A DNA stretch of 23,939 nucleotides from Pelargonium nanum. Taxonomy: Eukaryota; Streptophyta; Magnoliopsida; Geraniales; Geraniaceae. The notes beneath the pieces are model-generated. The model did not search any database, was not told the DNA's origin, and saw nothing but the letters and a program-made list of their open reading frames with translations. Numbering within the stretch: the first letter of the stretch is position 1; every line of letters starts with the position of its first letter. The stretch spans positions 1 through 23,939 of the forward strand of contig JAYMTF010001355.1 of the NCBI GenBank assembly GCA_036897485.1. The letters run 5' to 3'. The translations under genes were made by a program, and so were the position numbers. Positions 1-11,037 of the stretch are shown here, piece by piece.

Positions 1-41
1 AATGCGCCACTATCTTGGATAAAAAAAAACATCTCTCATTC

Positions 42-372
42 TTTTTTTTTTTGAAATAAACTGAAAACTTCAATACGTTAAATAAAACATACTTATGTTT
101 AAAACTCATAATGGAACACCATCATAATCCCAAACCCGACTGTTAGGATAGGAATTCGACTCTCTCGCTATTGCATGAGCAACCGAATTCACTGACCGTT
201 TAATAAAAGTAAAAGAGACAAAGTCGAAATCTCTTATAAGATGAGTACAATTAGCTATAATTAACTCATACTAATTTCGTATATCGGACCCTATCGTAAG
301 ATCCGACATAACATGGAGGGAGTCTCCCTCTTAATAACTCTCTGCCAACCCGCTTCTTTTGCACATAACATA
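42..372 (-). mobile_element. 3' end of a degenerate LINE (RNase H-like domain plus poly-A tail)
   Basis: Read on the minus strand, this gives the C-terminal part of the RNase H-like domain found in plant L1-type LINEs. It includes the pieces LIRDFDFVSFTFIKRS and VNSVAHAIARES, where a hydrophobic strand is followed by the usual N-x-VAHxxAR helix, and it ends in DGVPL and a stop at 106-108. About 55 bases further on comes an A-tail, seen as an 11-T run at 42-52. Upstream of the helix there is at least one in-frame stop (before YEL), and the EAGWQRVI strand lies in another frame, so the copy is dead. The right-hand limit is approximate and I found no target-site duplication. The orientation and the 3' tail are clear; the subfamily is not. 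Confidence 0.65.
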
Positions 373-480
373 TTTTTTATGATATATTTTAGTGATAAAC
401 CAGTAATTATATTATAATATATTTTTTAATACACACAATACTGGTCGAAATTCGCGTATATTCGAATTTGTTGCGTTAAC

Positions 481-685
481 ATTTGTTGACATGTCGTTAC
501 GCCGTCATGAAATTTACGTGTGCATGCCACATCATTATACGTTTCATTTTTCATCATTCATAGCTAAATCGACCTCGTTTTGATTGTCTGTTATATAAAA
601 AAATAATGAAACACGACGTTTTGTTTGACGTAGCATGCACTCATAGACGCTGTATTTAACGAGACGTGACGACGTGTTAACAAAT
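481..685. repeat. Foldback (MITE-like) inverted repeat
   Basis: The left arm (about 481-548) and the reverse complement of the right arm (about 602-685) can be aligned over most of their length. Outer parts share ATTTGTT-ACA-GTCGT, middle parts share TGCATGC, and inner parts share GTTTCATT. The arms have diverged at many positions, so this is an old insertion. No transposase fits between the arms. Its end lies about 280 bases upstream of the TRS120 start codon. The family is unknown. Confidence 0.45.
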
Positions 686-754
686 ACTGACTCGACAACT
701 AAAAATCGGCTACAATCAGTTGAACGAGTTCTATTTTGGACGGGGAAAGTACAA

Positions 755-796
755 AATAAAAATTACCGAGTTTTTGAGAATAAAAATTACCGAGTT
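755..796. repeat. 24-bp tandem duplication in the TRS120 promoter
   Basis: The unit AATAAAAATTACCGAGTT starts at 755 and again at 779, so two copies lie 24 bases apart. This is about 165 bases upstream of the TRS120 ATG. The rest of 686-962 is ordinary AT-rich promoter DNA with a CT-rich stretch near 880. I see no convincing TATA box. Confidence 0.6.
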
Positions 797-962
797 GAAA
801 ACACGAGTTAACTCATATGCACATTTGCATCAAAAAATGGTTGCTTTATTATTAGGTGGTTTCCCGAATTCTGTATCGTCTCTCTCTTCCTCTGAATGAT
901 CCCAATCGGTTTGGGCTCCTGAACACCACCTACGCATCTTCTTCACCAGAGCTCCGAGATCC

Positions 963-3900
963 ATGGAGCCCGACGTCAGCATCGAGACCTCCTGCATGAT
1001 CCGCGTGGCGGTGCTCCCCATCGGCACCGTCCCTCCGCCCCTCCTCCGGGACTACTTCTCCATGCTGCTCCGCAACCACTCGATCCAGCTCTCCGCCATC
1101 AGCTCCTTCTACACGGAGCACCAGAAGTCTCCTTTCGCCAACCAGCCCTGGGACTCCGGCAGCCTCCGCTTCAACTTCGTCCTCGGCGGCGCTCCTCCCT
1201 CCCCCTGGGAGGACTTCCAGTCCAACCGCAAGATCCTCGCCGTCATCGGCATCTGCCACTGCCCTTCCTCCCCCGATCTGGACTCCATCGTCGACCAATT
1301 CAATGCCGCCTGTAAGGGCTTCTCCTCCGCCCTTGTTGTGCGCTGCTTCGCCTTCTGTCCCGGCGATTATCAGGTGAGTTTTAGGGCTTTGATTTTCTTT
1401 TCCGATTCCTGGCGTTTTGGATTGGATGAGGACACGATACCATGCTTTAATGCTTAGAATGTGGCTGAATTAGTAGTTTCTACAAACTCGAACTCGAGAC
1501 AATCTGTGAACCAGTTATTGCGCCAATGTCAATGTTGATGTTGGTGGAAATGAGGAGTGTGAAAGCAGAGAATAAACATCTGATAGCCACACCTCAGAGT
1601 TTTGTCAGGACTGGAAATTTCAAGCTATTTGACTGCATTAATAAACTAGATCTATAGTGACCATTGAGCTGACTGATTATTAATTTTTTGCAGCTGGAGT
1701 ATGGCAGTAAAAACGTTGCCAATTTGAGTTTGTTTCCTCCTGCTGACCGCCAGACTCAGGAGTTCCACTTGCAAACAATGATGCAAGACATTGCTGCCTC
1801 GTTGTTAATGGAATTTGAAAAATGGGTTCTTCAGGTGGAATCTGCTGGAACTATTCTGAAGACACCTCTAGATTCTCAAGCCAGTCTCAGCTCAGAGGAG
1901 GTTTATGTCTAGGTGTCCTGAGAATTTAAATCCGTGTGTCCACATTTTTAGAAATTTGCAGTTTATACACTTATGATCTGTGTTAAATGGTGGACCTAAA
2001 TCATTTTCATTGGAAACAAACTGCAGGTGATAAAGGCAAAAAAACGGAGACTTGCTCGTTCACAGAAGACCATAGGTGATTATTGCCTTTTGGCAGGTTC
2101 GCCAGTTGATGCCAATGCTCATTACTCTACTGCATTAGAACTTGCCAGGCTGACAGGCGATTTTTTCTGGTATGCTGGGGCTTTGGAGGGCAGCGTTTGT
2201 GCCTTACTGGTAGGTGAACTTTCATCTTAACTCTTAAGATTTTTGAATTCCATGATGTGTATGAAACTTGTCATATTCATAATTGATGCGGTGAATGCTT
2301 GTTAGCACACTTCCTTGAATCTCTATTTCTAGAATTGATTAACCTATTGTTACTTATCCAGAAGGACACATATCAATATAACATTGGTCTTTGTTGCAAT
2401 CTGCATTGTAGGATTGTTAGTATCTTCACTAATCTTATCTTTAATACATGAGTTTGGGCAGACTACTGCTCATGCTTCAATCATAAACTCCTGTCTTTAG
2501 AAGTACCTTTAGATACAACTGGTGATTCCCTGATTTGCATGATTGACATCATTCTTTAATGAATATAATAGATTAGTGAAACATTAGCTTTTGAAATATT
2601 GAACTCCTTGACTCTACTTTTGTAAGTGCAAGGAATGACGAGCACATAAATAAATTCAATGCAGAAATAGTGCCGTCTGCAATATTTATCCTTTTATTAG
2701 GTGATTTTGCTTACGCCCATGCCAAAGGAAACAAAAAGAAAAAAGAAAAGCTTTCACATTAAAGAACTGGTTGTTACTGAACCAGAATAGAGATTACCCA
2801 TTACAACACACCAAGACGATAAAGTCCTCTGCTCCAGTCCGATCGGTGTGCATGCTGATCGGGTTTTCGTCCGCTCGTTCTGCTCTCACTCTTGTACCTG
2901 ACTTGCAAAACAGGAAAGACCCCTCTTCGAGGCCCCTCCGATGCCTAAGTCAGATCTAAGTGTATTTGAAATTAGGGAGTAAAATGATAGTAAAAGCATA
3001 CCTGCCCACTAATGAGATTGGGGGTATTTATATGGGTTGTTTTACCTCTTTGATCAAGACTGTACTTTCCTCATCTCATATGTAATGAAGCTTGCTTGTG
3101 CATGCTCAATGAGGAATTACATGATAGTTTGTTATTCCACTCCTTAGATCTTTTATTTTGCTGCTTCAATGAACTAATCAGCAAACACTAGCTGGTGATT
3201 GAAGAGAAATATCAAGATAAAGTTTGTTATCTATTAAGTGTACGATTATTGTAAAAAAAGGAATGTAGTAACATGGTTTGGTATTAAATATAAGTACTTG
3301 AACGCAGTGCCCCTAGTTGTCCTGGTAAATGACAGTACCGTTCTGAACTAGTAAACTACTGTGTCCTTGACAAAGATACAAGACATATGCGGAAGCAGTT
3401 TTTGAGTACTTGCTGGGTTTATGTTTCTCCTATATCTCTTTCTGACTAGTTGGTCCCTGGTAGATGTTAGATACTTGTAGACTTCCGCCATAAGTCTAGA
3501 TCTGTATTGATTGTGTTATCTCTTGTGTTATCAGATGGACCGGATGGGTCAAAAGGATCCAGCTTTAGAGGAGGAGGTTAAATATCGATACAACAGTGTA
3601 ATCTTGCATTACCGCAAGTCATTTATACCAGATAATTCGCAGAGGTATTTTATACTGTTCCCATTTCCCAATATGTTGATTTTTCATGTTCGGGTCTGTT
3701 GCTTCCACTTTAAATTGAATGGTAGTACATTTGGTAAAGTAGATAGGATGCACTTTATTTTTTTTTTAATTAGATAGTACATTTATACAAGTAATTTTTT
3801 TTTAAGCATTTGGTAAAGTAACAAGATTTAGTGAGGGTTCCATTTAGTTGTTTCTAATTAGAAGACCAGCACTGGAAAAATAAAATGATTGTCTAAAAGG

Positions 3901-6900
3901 TAAGAGAAAAGCAAGATCCAGTGAGGAGAGCATTTAATTATTTTAGTTAATGGGATAAGCTCTAGACATCTAATATTATTAGACAAAAGCTAACTTGGAG
4001 ATGAAAAACCACTGAAAGAAACATTGTTCTGCAAATGAGTTTAAAGTAATCATATTTTCCAAGTACAAAGCTATAGCTACTTCCGTTGTGCTGTGTCTAC
4101 GTGGGTTCAGCATTATATATTCTTTTGGCATATCTGATTTTTTCTGGTTCCATTGGTTACACCGCATATTCTTTTACATTTTTCATAAATACTTGCAATA
4201 CATTGCCTCATATTTTATCTAATGTTCGTGCGCAGAGTCTCTCCCATAGCCTTTGAACTTGAGGCTATATTGAAATTGGCAAGGTTTCTTTGCAGGTAAA
4301 GTTTCTCTCTTGAATCTTTAGTGATGTAATATTGTGCACATGCTTATTGTTGTCCACTTATCTTGTAGAACACTTAGATAAATTCCATGTACCCCCATGA
4401 ATTTTGCATGTGCTTACTTGTTTTTTAGTTATTTACTTTTCTTTTGGATGGCATAAGCATCCCTTAGAGTGTTTGAGAAAGGAGATGCCTTACTGCCTCC
4501 CTCTTCTATCTAAGTTATTTGGTATGTAATTTTATCATTTTAATTTGCTGAAAATGTTACTTTATCAGCAAACCATTAAAATATGTGGTGGAAAAAGAAT
4601 GACATCTCATAAGAGGAGCCTCATCACACCTCCCAGTAGTTTAAAACGAAGAAAATAACTATAAGCTCAAATATATAATGGCTTTCTGAATTAGGCAGGT
4701 AGTTTATAATTTGGTTCTAATTTATATGTTTATATTTCAATTTATACACTTGAAACTCATTGATGATATCTAATTTGATGAACAAATTCTGGATATGACT
4801 GGCTGTTGGAAGGCATTCTATTCTGAAAAGAATATTTAAGGGATGACTTCTTAGTGTTCAGGTTCAAAACAACGTTCATAGTCATTTCTATTTTAGTGAT
4901 TTACTGGCTTTGTTAACTTTGTTCTGGCGGTCATAAAGGAAGGGACTGACAGATCATTTAAAGCTCTATAAATATCTATCTCAGTTGACCAGGTCACTAT
5001 TTTCTCAAACTGTAGATCTTGATGTCTCTGTAGTATGTATGTTTATACATATTTAATATATTTTTCACAGTATTTGATATACGCGTCTTGAATTACTATT
5101 CTTTTACACAACTTTAAAAGCTGGTTCTCAAATTGTAGATCTTTTGATGTCTATGTAGTATGTATGTTTATGCATATATAATATATTTTTCACAGTATTT
5201 GATATATGTGTCTTGTGTCTTGAATTACTGTTCTTTTACACAACTTTAAAAGCTAGTTCTCAAATTGTAGATCTTGATGTCTATGTAGTATGTATGTTTA
5301 TACATATATAATATATTTTTCACAGTATTTGATATATGTGTCTTGAATTACTATTTTTCAACACAACTCTAAAAGCTAGTTCTTGTTATTTTTTATTTTT
5401 TTAACAGAAGGGAGTTGGCAAAGGAAGTAGTGGAGTTGTTAACAACTGCTGCAGATGGTGCTAAGTCTTTGATTGATGCTAGTGATAGACTTATATTGTA
5501 TGTTGAAATATCTCGTTTGTATGGGACTCTTGGCTATCAGAGGAAAGCTGCTTTTTTCTCTAGACAGGTAGCACAGTTGTACCTTCACCAAGAAAATACA
5601 TTGGCGGCTATCAGTGCCATGCAAGTCTTGGCAATGACGACAAAAGCATATCGTGTTCAAAGTAGAGCATCCATTTCTAAAGATTCTCTTCACAATGTGA
5701 GTTTACAAGTTTGAAAAAGAAAAATCTACTGATTTAATATTGGATCATGTATGCATTGATACATGATCTGTGGATTGTTGCTAATAATCTCTTGTGATTT
5801 TTTTTTCCTAAATCACGAGTAAGGTAATAGACATGTTCTTCTTTGGTTGAGAGATAATGACCTTGTCATACTTCTACATCCTGCGTTGGAGACTCACCCA
5901 TAAGTCAGTGTTCTGAGCTGGACAGATTTTGCATACCGTATTGACTACTTTTCTAGAATATCAAGTTGAAGCTTATTAAGATAGTATCATTCATAAATAA
6001 ATTACTCTTCTTCAATTTGGGAGTTTCTCATGTTGCTATATGATACAAAATAAACATTCTTTTTCTCCATCTACTATACAGAAGGCAAGTCCATTGTAGG
6101 ATTAATTCAACTCTTTGTGGATTAATCTTGGGTAAAAGCTTTATTTGAGATCTCTATTCCTTCCAATGCCTTAAATCTCTCTCCGATTTCCCCTATCTTA
6201 TTTAGACTACTATCTACTCAAGTCAGGTACCTGAGAAAATTCTATACTTTCCAGTTTCCACATTCCATTACCAGATAGTGTTCATATCTGGACAACCTTG
6301 AACTTAGCAATGAATGAATTGTAGTTATAAAACTTCTGAAGTCTAATTTCGAGGAACCCACTTGACAATGAAGGGTGCATTTGAAAGAGGACATAATCTG
6401 AAATCTGATCTTAGATCTGGCTCTTGCAGCGTTGTAATGTCCCAGGATTTCAAGTGGAGGTCCTTAGATATTTAAATTTTCAGAAATATAGAACAAACGA
6501 CAACATAGCTTGTTTTGCCTGTTGGTTGACAATATCTAAACAACTTGCAGGATACATTTTCCATGCCTGGACAGATGTTGAAGTAGTGGTAGATGCAAAC
6601 CTTTTTGTCCTTTTACCTCAGTATTTCTATATGATTTCATTGATTTTCAGACCTGTTTCTAGTTTATTATTGTCATGTGAGCAGTTATAACCTTGTAATA
6701 ATTGTTTTTGTTGGTGGTATACTGTTATTGATTTATTTATTTTTCCAAGTTGAAAAATAGCCCTAACCGCATTTTAGTGTAATTAGTGAATTGCATCTTT
6801 TAGTTATTTGTTTCTGGGCCTTATTTTTGTTTCTTCGCATAGGATCATGCTGATGGGGGAAAAGTGCATCACCATTCAGTAGTTTCACTGTTTGAGTCTC

Positions 6901-9900
6901 AATGGAGCACTCTGCAGATGGTTGTATTAAGAGAGATACTGCTATCTGCTGTCCGTGCTGGGGATCCACTTTCTGCCTGGAGTGCAGCAGCTCGGTTACT
7001 AAGATCATATTACCCTCTAATCACACCTGTTGGGCAAAATGGCCTTGCTAGTGCACTTGCAAATTCAGCTGAGAGACTACCTTCCGGGACTCGCTGTGCT
7101 GATCCTGCCTTGCCATTTGTTAGGTATTTACCTTCATGTTGAATTCATTATTTGCAGTATCAATGTACACTTTGGTGCTACAGATTAAGTTTAAATGTTC
7201 AATAAGGTGGGAATAAAAAAATTCTTCATGTTGGAATTTGGACTTTTTGGTCATAAGAATGGCTATGGAAGGAGAATCTCCTTTCTCCTCTTCTTGATTC
7301 CTATTCTGATACCAATTTTTGTGAATCCCAACGCCACCTAAATGTAAATCCAGCTACTGTTAGTCTCCATTGCAGCATTTTACCAAAATATGCACTAACT
7401 TTTTTATCTATTTAGGAAAGGACAGACCATCGACCTTAAACTTTCAGTGCTGCAGCTTCATCTATAATCAAACTGTTCCGATTTCCTACTCTTAAAAAAA
7501 AAGTTGTTACTATTCAAGCATGAGGAAGTTTGGCAGTGAACTTTTTTTTTCATTGTCCTAATATTTTGAGGAATTAAACATATTCATCAATTAATTTAAT
7601 TGCTTCCAGGTTGCATTCTTTCCCCCTCCACCCCTCACAGATAGACATAATAAAACGCAATCCTGCAAGAGAAGATTGGTGGGTCGGATCTGCTCCTTCG
7701 GGGCCTTTTATCTATACACCATTCAGCAAAGGAGAAACAAATAGTGGCAATAAACAGGAGTTAATATGGATTGTTGGGGAACCAGTCCAGGTCTTAGTTG
7801 AGTTGGCAAATCCATGTGCCTTTGACTTGAGGGTTGATAGCATATATCTCTCTGTGCATTCTGGAAAATTTGATGCTTTTCCAATAAGTGTAAATCTCCC
7901 ACCTAATTCATCGAAGGTGATCACCTTGTCGGGAATCCCAACTTCAGTGGGATCTGTGTCAGTACCCGGGTGCACAGTTCATTGCTTTGGTGTTATTACG
8001 GAACATCTTTTCAAGGATGTTGACAATCTGCTCCTTGGGGCAGCTCAAGGGCTAGTGCTTTCTGACCCTTTCCGATGCTGTGGGTCTGCGAAATTAAAGA
8101 ACATAGTAGTTCCTAATATTTCCACTGTACCCCCATTACCATTGCTAGTCTCACACATTGTAGGTGGAGATGGCACTATTGTTTTATATGAAGGTGAAAT
8201 TCGTGACGTATGGATAAGTCTGGCCAATGCAGGTACAGTTCCAATTGAGCAGGCACATATATCATTGTCTGGGAAAAATCAAGATTCTGTTATTTCGATT
8301 GGACATGAAACCTTAAAATCTGCTCTTCCCTTAAAGCCTGGAGCGGAAGTGATTATACCAGTGACTTTGAAAGCCTGGCAGCTTGGCTTGGTAGACCCTG
8401 ATATTGGTGGTAGTAAGAATGCCTCTGGAAGTACAGCAAGAAACCCCAAGGATGGGAGCAGCCCAACTTTATTGATCCATTATGCAGGTTTTTTATTTAT
8501 TTATTTTATGACATGATGTAGTTGTTTTATTTGGTTTCTACTCTGTTTTCTGTGTGGGCTTATTTTTTTCTTGGCTCTTCTTTTTTGGACAGCATGTCCA
8601 AATTCAATTGTTAGCTAATAATATACTAGACAAGAACTGAAACTTAGTCTTCATCTTAACCATTTCTTTTGTTTTAGGCCTTATGTGCCCCATGAGCTTC
8701 CTAGGTCTTATCCACATTTTACTAAGTGGTTCATTTTTACAATTCAAGTGTGGAAATTGATTAGATTTGGATAATTTCTGTCGGGTTATATTTGAATGGC
8801 TCAATTTGTATTGAAATATAGCATGTAGGTCCTCGACTCTTCTGTAAACCTACCTAAGTTATTAATATGATATTATGCTCATTGAGGATATATGTACTAT
8901 TGGCAATCATATTTTGTAAAAGCATGTGATCGTTTTTTAATACAATATAATAAAGTTTGATTTTCCTCTTCTCCAAGGGACTGTCATTTGGTGATACCTG
9001 CTTTGTGAACTTCCTTAATTGAAAGAATGGATGTGCCTGGAACTAGTGTATAACCTATGTCGATTTTTCTCCCTTGGTTATTGCTATCCCATCCTTAGCT
9101 TTTGATAGGACATGGAAACAATTGAATGCATTCTTGGGAGTTCTTAAGAGTGTATATATACCACTTCACTTATATACACGTCTATTATGTTATAGTGGCT
9201 TGTTCTAGCAATCATCCTACAAACTTGTGATAAAACAATTAAAATTTATCTATGGCTATTAGACTTAGATCCCTAATAGCCAAGTTTTCTAGTCCTGTGC
9301 TCAGTTTATTATTAAGGTACTCTCTGATATATTAATATTAGCTTACTGCTTTCATTTTGATTCGTAGGGCCAATGTCAAGCTCTGCTGATCCTTCAACTA
9401 ATGGATCTGTTGTACCTCCTGGTAGACGACTAGTTCTTCCATTGCAAATGTGTGTTTTGCAGGGCTTGTCTTTTGTGAAGGCACGTTTGCTGTCCATGGA
9501 AATTCCTGCACATGTTGGTGAGGATCTTCGTAGTCCAGTTTATTCAGACAATGGCTCTAATAAAGAAGCCGATGGTTCTGAAAATAATATTGACAGATTG
9601 GTAAAGATTGATCCTTACAGAGGAAGTTGGGGATTGCGTTTTCTTGAACTTGAGTTGTCTAACCCAACTGATGTTGTATTTGAAATTAGCGTCTCTGTCC
9701 AGTTGGAAAACTCTAGCAGTGAGGGTAACATATACACTGGACAAGATGCTGCTGAATATGGTTATCCTAGGACTAGAATTGACAGGGATTACTCTGCAAG
9801 GGTACTAATACCACTAGAGCATTTTAAATTACCCATTCTCGATGGTTCTTTTTTCCTGAAGGACGCTCAGACCAACGAGAGCACAACTGGTAAAAGTTCA

Positions 9901-10630
9901 AGCTCCTCAGAGAAGAGTACCAAGGCCGAACTAGATGCTTCTATAAAGAACCTGATTTCCAGAATAAAGGTCAGGTGGCAATCTGGACGAAACAGCTCTG
10001 GAGAATTAAATATAAAGGACGCTATACAAGCAGCCCTTCAGACATCTGTGATGGACGTGCTGCTACCAGACCCATTCACATTTGGCTTCAGGCTCGCTAG
10101 AAATGTTTCCGGAAAAGTTGCAGAAGTTGACTCGCCAAAAGATTCTGTTTTGGCGCATGACATGACTCCTATGGAGGTTGTGGTTCGCAATAACACTAGG
10201 GACATGATCAGGATGAATCTTAGTATTACATGCAAAGATGTAGCTGGAGAAAACTGCATTGAGGGTACCAAGTCTACCGTCTTATGGGCTGGTAAGGTTT
10301 TGTTATGACGACGTCTTCTCTTATTTACCATTCTGTAGTTATTGCATGCAAAGATCGTTCTCTTGCATATTTGTGGCATTATTGATCGGGTGATTGTTGT
10401 AATGTTTAGGTACTTTGAGTGGCATGAGCATGGAGGTTCCACCACTTGAAGAAATGAAGCATTCTTTTTCACTGTATTTTCTAGTACCCGGGGAGTACAC
10501 ACTCGTGGCTGCAGCCGTTATTGATGATGCTAATGACATTCTGAGGGCTCGGGCAAAAACAGAATCACCCGATGAGCCAATCTTTTGTCGCGGGCCTCCA
10601 TTTCATCTTCGAGTTATTGGTAGTGCTTGA
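963..10630 (+). CDS. TRS120: TRS120, TRAPPII tethering-complex subunit (TRAPPC9 homologue)
   Basis: Subunit of the TRAPPII complex, which in plants acts at the trans-Golgi network and cell plate and works with Rab-A (Rab11-like) GTPases in cytokinesis and polar sorting. Ten exons, all GT-AG and phase-consistent: 963-1373, 1694-1900, 2027-2209, 3535-3644, 4236-4295, 5408-5696, 6843-7123, 7610-8487, 9368-10291 and 10410-10630. They join to 3564 nt, 1187 residues, practically the length of Arabidopsis TRS120 (VAN4). The start MEPDVSIET and blocks such as FYTEHQKSPF, QTMMQDIAASLLMEFEKWV, FESQWSTLQMVVLREILLSA, RNPAREDWW, IDRDYSARVLIPLEHFKLP and IFCRGPPFHLRV match the family end to end. The protein is soluble, with no membrane segment. 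Across the exon 3/4 junction it reads ALL-M-DRMG where Arabidopsis has V. It appears intact. Confidence 0.96.
2770..3040 (-). mobile_element. Possible LTR-retroelement fragment in TRS120 intron 3 (fossil)
   Basis: Intron 3 (2210-3534, 1325 bp) contains a block richer in GC than its surroundings. It has the motifs CGAGGCCCCTCCGATGCC, TAAGTCAG and, at the right, GGGGGTATTTATATGGG. This combination resembles the promoter part of long terminal repeats that I know from plant Gypsy-type elements, lying in minus orientation. No coding part, second LTR or clean ends are visible, so it would be a partial or solo LTR of moderate to old age. The limits are approximate and the family is unproved. Confidence 0.35.
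5002..5383. repeat. Three tandem copies of a ~125-bp unit in TRS120 intron 5
   Basis: Copies begin at about 5002, 5125 and 5257, each with TTCTCAAA-TGTAGATCT. They continue through GTAGTATGTATGTTTAT, TTTTTCACAGTATTTGATAT and ACACAACT-TAAAAGCT. Copy 2 is a few bases longer because of a small GTGTCTT duplication. Copies 2 and 3 are very alike, which suggests recent duplication. The array ends 24 bases before exon 6. Each copy carries TTTTTCACAG, which looks like a 3' splice site. Confidence 0.9.
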
Positions 10631-10900
10631 CCGTTAATAATTTTGTGACTGACACGTCACCGTGGAGAGTTGTATTCTGGACTGGAGTGGAGAGGATAGA
10701 GAGTTCCTTATTGCCTTAATTTCCAAATAAGGCTATCAGACAGTGTATTTGTTGTGCTTGTAGTTGTAGATGAAAGATGATTATGAATATATTTCTGTAT
10801 GTTATTATTTCAGGACTTTATTGTATGGATTTGGTGGTGTTGTACACTATTGCTTCTCTGTCAGGTGGGCCTTGGAACCTAAAACTATACTTGACAATTC
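10631..10900 (+). other. Probable 3' UTR of TRS120
   Basis: T-rich, non-coding sequence directly after the TRS120 stop. Weak polyadenylation-like signals occur (AAATAAGG near 10727, TGTATGTTATTATTT near 10796). The exact cleavage site cannot be read from the sequence. Confidence 0.4.
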
Positions 10901-11037
10901 GGCCACGGGTCTAATGTGGGCCAGGCCAAATTTTTTTATGCATTTGTATTTTGTATCGGTACTGAGATGTGTTAGAACAGATGAAAAGTTGTTGCACAAA
11001 AACATGTAATTTTGGCCTGGCTTTAGACCCGCGACCT
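10901..11037. repeat. Short foldback (MITE-like) element after TRS120
   Basis: The left arm at 10901-10931 (GGCCACGGGTCTAA...GCCAGGCCAAA) and the right arm at 11007-11037 (TTTTGGCCTGGC, then TTAGACCCGCG) are imperfect inverted copies about 30 bases long. They enclose about 75 bases of AT-rich DNA. The GC-rich arms stand out sharply from the surroundings. No transposase is present and no clear target-site duplication was found. Confidence 0.5.

Noticed and set aside
930-1298. Minus-strand open frame of 122 codons
   Set aside because: It lies over TRS120 exon 1, whose GC-rich codons keep the opposite strand open. It is low-complexity Gly/Asp/Val-rich and matches nothing.
6424-6690. Open frame of 88 codons inside TRS120 intron 6, considered as an extra exon
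   Set aside because: It matches nothing in TRS120, and the exon 5696/6843 junction already restores the conserved protein in phase.
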